Position numbers and translations under genes: made by a program. Positions 12,671 to 16,481 of a stretch of DNA of 16,481 nucleotides are shown piece after piece. The DNA comes from Cytophagaceae bacterium (GTDB taxonomy: Bacteria > Bacteroidota > Bacteroidia > Cytophagales > Spirosomataceae), in the NCBI GenBank assembly GCA_027485075.1, contig JAIXRT010000176.1:1-16481 (forward strand), in the 5' to 3' direction. How positions within the stretch are numbered: the first letter of the stretch is position 1; each line of letters opens with the position of its first letter. The notes under the pieces were generated by a model. It was not told the origin of the DNA. It searched no databases and worked only from the letters and a program-made list of their open reading frames with translations.

Positions 12671-15600
12671 ATGAAGCGATTTAAAATAGGGCAAGTGCTA
12701 TCTTGTTTCTTGCTAATCCTTGGCCTTTTTAGTGGGCAACATGGTTTTGCACAAGGCAAAATCTTATTTGATGGCAAGTTCATCTCAGTTCCTGGTTCTG
12801 AATTCCATGCCTATGGTGGGGTTGGAAACCGAAACTACACATTTACATTCAATAGCGCCAATGCAATGACATTTGCAACGGCACCTACGCCTAATCTAGA
12901 TGTGTTAGATATTGTCTCTGCCTCGAGTGGAGCCCCAGACACGTTAAATATTGTTGATCGATATGGCGCACAGTTTGACTTTAAATCCCTTGAATTTGTT
13001 CCAAAGAGTAGCGCTGGATTTGGTACATTCCTACAATTCACGGCATTCAGAGCCGGTGTTCAAGTAGCTCAAGTATCCATTGCGGATATTGCTTCGGGCT
13101 CATTAACCAAATACCCTAACCCAAATGTTCCTTCGGAAACATTCAGTAATGCGTTTAAGAATGTTGACCGTGTCATTATTACAATCCCATCGGGTGCACG
13201 CTTTAACCACCGCTTTGATAACGTCGTTTTTGATACGGATTATGATGGCGATGGTGTGATGTTCACACAAGAGGTAATCGATGGCACCAACGTTAACAGT
13301 GGGTGTGATTTTAAGTTAAGTTCTCAAAATATATCACTTGTAAGCGATGCTTGGAAAGCAGATGATTGTGATCGGGATGGTATTTCTAATTTATTAGAGA
13401 CAAACGGAGGAACAAACAATGCAGATTTCGATTTTGACGGGGTCTTAAATATGTTTGATATTGATTCTGATCAAGATGGTATCAACGATAGCTTTGAAAA
13501 GGCAGTTGATTCAGATCGTGATGGGGATGCAGATTATTTAGATTTAGATTCAGATAATGATGGAATTACAGACATTCGCGAGAAAGTAGGCGATATGGAT
13601 GGTGATGGAATTCCTAATTACAGAGACTTAGATTCTGACGGTGACGGTATTTTTGACGTTATCGAAGGTATGGAAAATTTCCGCGCAAGTTTTGATAGAA
13701 ACGGCGATGGTCTTTTGGATGGAGCTACCTCAGATGCTAATGCCAATGGATTGGGCGATGGGATTGACCCACGTGCAGGTGGTTTGCCGCTTGGTGTTCC
13801 AGATACGGATCGCGATGGTCAGCCAGATTACTTAGACCGTGATGCAGATGGCGATGGTATTTTAGATTCAGTAGAAGGAGCAGGAGATCCGGATGGTGAT
13901 AATATTGCCAATTACCGTGATTTGGATGCTGACGGAGACTGGGTTGCTGATGGATATGAGGGAACGAATGATAATGATGGTGACCGTGTACCTAATTACT
14001 TAGATGCGGATTCCGATGGGGATGGTATCGTAGATTCGTGGGAAGGAGCAGATAAATGTGCAGCTTGTAATACCTTGCAAGACGCGAATGCGGATGGTTT
14101 TGATGATCGGAAACAATTCAATTCTCCTGCACCAATCGATACAGACAAAGATGGTACACCAGATTTCTTGGATTTAGATTCAGATGCTGACTGTATTCCA
14201 GATAATGTTGAATCAGGTCGTGATGGAGATAAAGATGGTATAGCCAACTTCCGTGATTTGGATTCGGATGGGGATACCATTCCAGATGCTGTGGAAGCTG
14301 TTACTTGTGGAACTCCAGTGAATACAGATAATGATGGTTCAGAAATAGGTGCTGATTATGAAGATTTAGATTCAGATGGCGATGGTATTTCTGATGCTAT
14401 TGAAGCAGGAACTGATCCTTCGAAGCCTGTGGACACTGATAGTGATGGCTTACCAGATTACCGTGATTTAGATTCAGATGGAGATAAAATTCCTGATGCT
14501 TATGAAGCAGGTAAAGATGCGACTAAGCCGTTAGATTCTGATTCGGATGGAATTTTTGATTTCCGCGATACGGATTCGGACAATGATACGGTACCAGATG
14601 CTGTTGAAGCAGGACCTGATGCGACTAAGCCTGTAGATACTGATGGAGATGGTGATCCAGATTACCGCGACATTGATATTGATAATGATGGTATTCCAGA
14701 CGCGATTGAAGCAGGTAGAGATCCAAAAGTTCCTGTAGATACGGATAAGGATGGAACACCAGACACGAAAGATTTAGACTCTGATGGGGATGGTATTTCA
14801 GATGCAGTTGAAGCTGGAAGTAATGCGAAAGCTCCAGTTGACACAGATGCGGATGGAATTTTTGATTTCCGCGATTTAGATTCAGATGGCGATAGTATTT
14901 CCGATACAATCGAGGCGGGTAGAGATGCTGTAAACCCAGTGGATACGGATAAAGATGGTGTGGCCGACTTCCGTGATTTGGATTCAGACGGCGATGGTTT
15001 GACTGATCGTATTGAAGTTGGTACCGATGCAACTAAACCTGCTGATGCAGATGGTGATGGTATATTTGACTTCCGCGAGTTGGATTCTGATAATGATACG
15101 ATGCCTGATGCTGTTGAAGCAATTACCTTATCGAAGCCAGTTGACACGGATGGTGATGGCACAGCTGATTACCGTGATGTAGATTCAGATGGTGATGGTA
15201 TTCCAGATTCAATTGAGGCTGGTAGAGATGGTAAAAACCCAGTGGATACCGATGTTGATAGAACCCCAGATTACCGTGATTTGGATTCAGACAACGATAG
15301 CTATGCTGATAAATTGGAAGCGGGGAATGATCCAAAATCACCACTAGATACGGACAAAGATGGGGTATTTGACTTCAGGGATGTTGATGCAGATAATGAT
15401 GGTACATCTGATTTAAATGAAGACAACATTAATTTAGGTGGATTAGCAGATTGTGATGGCGATGGTGTTTCTAATCGAGTTGATGCGGATACTTGTCCTG
15501 TGTTTGCTCCGCAAGGAATTTCACCAAATGGCGATGGTAAAAATGATTTCTTAATTATTCCAGGTTTATTAGCGACACCTCCTCCATATACATTATATGT

Positions 15601-15760
15601 GTATAACCGTTTGGGTAATTTGGTTTATGAGAAAGAAAACTATCAAAATGATTGGAATGGAGATAATTTGCCAGATGGCACTTATTTCTACATCATTGAT
15701 TACAAAGGAAGAAAGACAAACATTAAATCTTATTTGTATATCAATCATTTAGATAAATAG
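12671..15760 (+). CDS. Large secreted thrombospondin type 3 repeat protein with T9SS type B C-terminal domain
   Basis: A 1029-residue surface or secreted protein. It begins with a signal peptide (MKRFKIGQVLSCFLLILGLF..., cleavage near FAQ), then a beta-rich domain of about 160 residues that I do not recognise. From about residue 188 to 940 there are many Asp-rich DxDxDG repeats of thrombospondin type 3 kind, each able to bind Ca2+. From about 946 to the end there is a gliding-motility-associated (type B) T9SS domain: APQGISPNGDGKNDFLI, YVYNRLGNLVYE, WNGDNLPDGTYFYI and a final YLYINH. The type B tail implies export through the T9SS. A PorP/SprF-family gene follows after 38 bp, the same pairing as SprB/SprF, so an adhesin role in surface attachment, gliding or cell-cell contact is inferred. 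Four cysteine-containing segments interrupt the otherwise Cys-free repeats. Confidence 0.93.
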   Translation: MKRFKIGQVLSCFLLILGLFSGQHGFAQGKILFDGKFISVPGSEFHAYGGVGNRNYTFTFNSANAMTFATAPTPNLDVLDIVSASSGAPDTLNIVDRYGAQFDFKSLEFVPKSSAGFGTFLQFTAFRAGVQVAQVSIADIASGSLTKYPNPNVPSETFSNAFKNVDRVIITIPSGARFNHRFDNVVFDTDYDGDGVMFTQEVIDGTNVNSGCDFKLSSQNISLVSDAWKADDCDRDGISNLLETNGGTNNADFDFDGVLNMFDIDSDQDGINDSFEKAVDSDRDGDADYLDLDSDNDGITDIREKVGDMDGDGIPNYRDLDSDGDGIFDVIEGMENFRASFDRNGDGLLDGATSDANANGLGDGIDPRAGGLPLGVPDTDRDGQPDYLDRDADGDGILDSVEGAGDPDGDNIANYRDLDADGDWVADGYEGTNDNDGDRVPNYLDADSDGDGIVDSWEGADKCAACNTLQDANADGFDDRKQFNSPAPIDTDKDGTPDFLDLDSDADCIPDNVESGRDGDKDGIANFRDLDSDGDTIPDAVEAVTCGTPVNTDNDGSEIGADYEDLDSDGDGISDAIEAGTDPSKPVDTDSDGLPDYRDLDSDGDKIPDAYEAGKDATKPLDSDSDGIFDFRDTDSDNDTVPDAVEAGPDATKPVDTDGDGDPDYRDIDIDNDGIPDAIEAGRDPKVPVDTDKDGTPDTKDLDSDGDGISDAVEAGSNAKAPVDTDADGIFDFRDLDSDGDSISDTIEAGRDAVNPVDTDKDGVADFRDLDSDGDGLTDRIEVGTDATKPADADGDGIFDFRELDSDNDTMPDAVEAITLSKPVDTDGDGTADYRDVDSDGDGIPDSIEAGRDGKNPVDTDVDRTPDYRDLDSDNDSYADKLEAGNDPKSPLDTDKDGVFDFRDVDADNDGTSDLNEDNINLGGLADCDGDGVSNRVDADTCPVFAPQGISPNGDGKNDFLIIPGLLATPPPYTLYVYNRLGNLVYEKENYQNDWNGDNLPDGTYFYIIDYKGRKTNIKSYLYINHLDK
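13541..14362 (+). repeat. Irregular TSP3 repeat array with 28-residue units
   Basis: The first half of the repeat region contains units of 28 residues (84 bp) such as DLDSDNDGITDIREKVG (from 13541), DRDADGDGILDSVEG, DLDADGDWVADGYEG and DLDSDADCIPDNVES. They alternate with longer units that carry insertions, including a Cys-Ala-Ala-Cys insert near 14058 and a long insert after 13680. Each unit has two DxDxDG-type sites. Confidence 0.75.
14363..15379 (+). repeat. Regular array of ten 34-residue TSP3 units
   Basis: Ten consecutive units of 34 residues (102 bp), with boundaries at 14363, 14465, 14567, 14669, 14771, 14873, 14975, 15077, 15176 and 15278. The eighth unit is one codon short (99 bp). 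The pattern is D-L-D-S-D-G-D-G-I-x-D-x-x-E-A-G-x-D-x-x-x-P-V-D-T-D-x-D-G-x-x-D-Y/F-R. A partial eleventh unit starts at 15380. Codon choice varies between units, so the array is not a fresh amplification. Confidence 0.85.
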
Positions 15761-15798
15761 TAAGACGTTTTTTCACGCTATTCAAAAGCAACACAGAT

Positions 15799-16481
15799 AT
15801 GAAAAATAACATAGATTTTAAACAGAGAGTAGATCAATTCAAGTGGAACAAGGGCCTTTTGGCTCTTGTATCCCTGCTTGTATTGACAGCAACGACCACG
15901 TATGGTCAGTTGGAAGCAGGATATTCGATGTACCGTTTCAACCCACAAGTTATCTCACCTGCACATTCAGGTAGCACCGCTACGAGCGAGGTGACGTTGA
16001 TGAACCGCCAACAGTGGTTAGGCATTGAAGGAGCACCGAAGACGTATGTGTTTTCAGGTAACTTCAAGTATGGCGCTCAAAGTGGATTAGGCGTAAATGC
16101 GATGCTAGACCAAGCAGGTCCAATGAAAATCACCACTTTCAGTGCGGACTACGCATATCACACGAAACTATCAGAAGAATGGTCATTCTCAGGTGGTATT
16201 CGTGCAGGACTTGCGAATTTAGCATTGAACTTTGATGAGACGAATTTAGTACATCAAGGAGACCCAACATTCGTGAATCTTTCAGCTATGAAATTCAATA
16301 CAGGTTGGGGATTAAAGGTTGCCAAAGGTGACGGGTTTTTTGTGAGTGTATCACAACCACGTTTATTGAAGTATGACTTAGGTAATGGCTTTAAAGACGT
16401 AGCTTATTTCTACGGAATGGTGGGAACAAAGATTAAAGCAAATCAAAACGTAACGATCTACCCAAGTGCTTTAGTGCGTGC
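15799..16481 (+). CDS. PorP/SprF family type IX secretion-associated outer-membrane protein (partial, 3' end beyond window)
   Basis: From ATG 15799 the frame stays open for 227 codons to the right edge. The product has a longish positively charged N-region and a hydrophobic signal segment (GLLALVSLLVLTATTTYGQ), then the family's typical start of the mature protein: SMYRFNPQVISPAHSGS, VTLMNRQQWLGIEGAPKTY and VFSGNFKYGAQSGLGVNAML. Beta-barrel strands with Gly-aromatic patterns follow. PorP/SprF proteins are outer-membrane barrels. SprF of Flavobacterium is needed for secretion or surface display of the type B-tailed adhesin SprB, and PorP is a T9SS partner in Porphyromonas. The gene lies 38 bp after the TSP3 adhesin with no terminator between them, so it is probably co-transcribed and acts as its dedicated partner. 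It was found by reading the sequence past the last stop. Confidence 0.9.
   Translation, partial: MKNNIDFKQRVDQFKWNKGLLALVSLLVLTATTTYGQLEAGYSMYRFNPQVISPAHSGSTATSEVTLMNRQQWLGIEGAPKTYVFSGNFKYGAQSGLGVNAMLDQAGPMKITTFSADYAYHTKLSEEWSFSGGIRAGLANLALNFDETNLVHQGDPTFVNLSAMKFNTGWGLKVAKGDGFFVSVSQPRLLKYDLGNGFKDVAYFYGMVGTKIKANQNVTIYPSALVR

Noticed and set aside
14625..15344. Several long minus-strand open frames in the TSP3 repeat region, with Ser/Pro- or His/Tyr-rich products
   Set aside because: They are antisense shadows of the GAT-rich 102-bp repeats: the regular codons exclude stops in the other frames, and the products have no domain character.
13232..15520. The repeat array considered as a CRISPR-like or mobile repeat
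   Set aside because: The repeats are in-frame codons for TSP3 units, with no spacers and no array geometry.

Overview
The window looks like a chromosomal segment from a member of the Bacteroidota, most likely a Cytophagales-type environmental bacterium. The evidence is a PorP/SprF protein beside a protein with a type B (gliding-motility-associated) type IX secretion (T9SS) C-terminal domain, a second protein with a type A T9SS sorting tail, several TAnnTTTG -7 promoter elements with upstream TTTG, a lack of clear Shine-Dalgarno sequences, and several signal peptides ending in A-Q. I cannot assign a genus from sequence alone. No rRNA, tRNA, CRISPR array, integrase or transposase was seen.

Left part (1-2806): a PlsC-like acyltransferase, cut by the left edge, is divergent from a sodium/bile-acid-type symporter. 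Two small genes follow on the + strand, a predicted outer-membrane or exported beta protein and a DinB/DUF1569-like protein. They overlap by ATGA and end in a hairpin terminator that works in both directions.

Centre-left (2862-6902, - strand): a tight three-gene operon runs from a BNR-repeat sialidase-like exported protein to an SSS-family Na+ symporter to a DHDPS/N-acetylneuraminate-lyase-family aldolase. The genes are 1 bp apart or overlap by 4 bp, and a good TTTG-N18-TAGCTTTG promoter precedes them. The layout suggests that an acidic sugar is released outside the cytoplasm, imported and cleaved by the aldolase. The sugar is unknown, and two family motifs are atypical. A Qnr-like pentapeptide-repeat gene lies upstream on the same strand with its own start-proximal promoter.

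Centre (6984-9307, + strand): an exported sugar-phosphate-isomerase/epimerase-like TIM barrel is followed by a secreted GH32 fructan/sucrose hydrolase. They are separated by an unusual arrangement in which a promoter, a terminator-like hairpin and the GH32 start codon follow one another directly.

Centre-right (9330-12309, - strand): a purple acid phosphatase with a T9SS type A tail overlaps by 35 bp a nucleotide pyrophosphatase/phosphodiesterase. Together they could release phosphate from extracellular phosphodiesters and monoesters.

Right part (12310-16481): a 361-bp AT-rich intergenic region holds nested inverted repeats and a probable promoter. It precedes a 1029-residue, very Asp-rich thrombospondin-type-3-repeat surface protein with a T9SS type B tail, then a PorP/SprF-family outer-membrane protein that runs off the right edge. 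By analogy with SprB/SprF, this pair is a large secreted Ca2+-binding adhesin with its dedicated membrane partner. It is the most distinctive system in the window.
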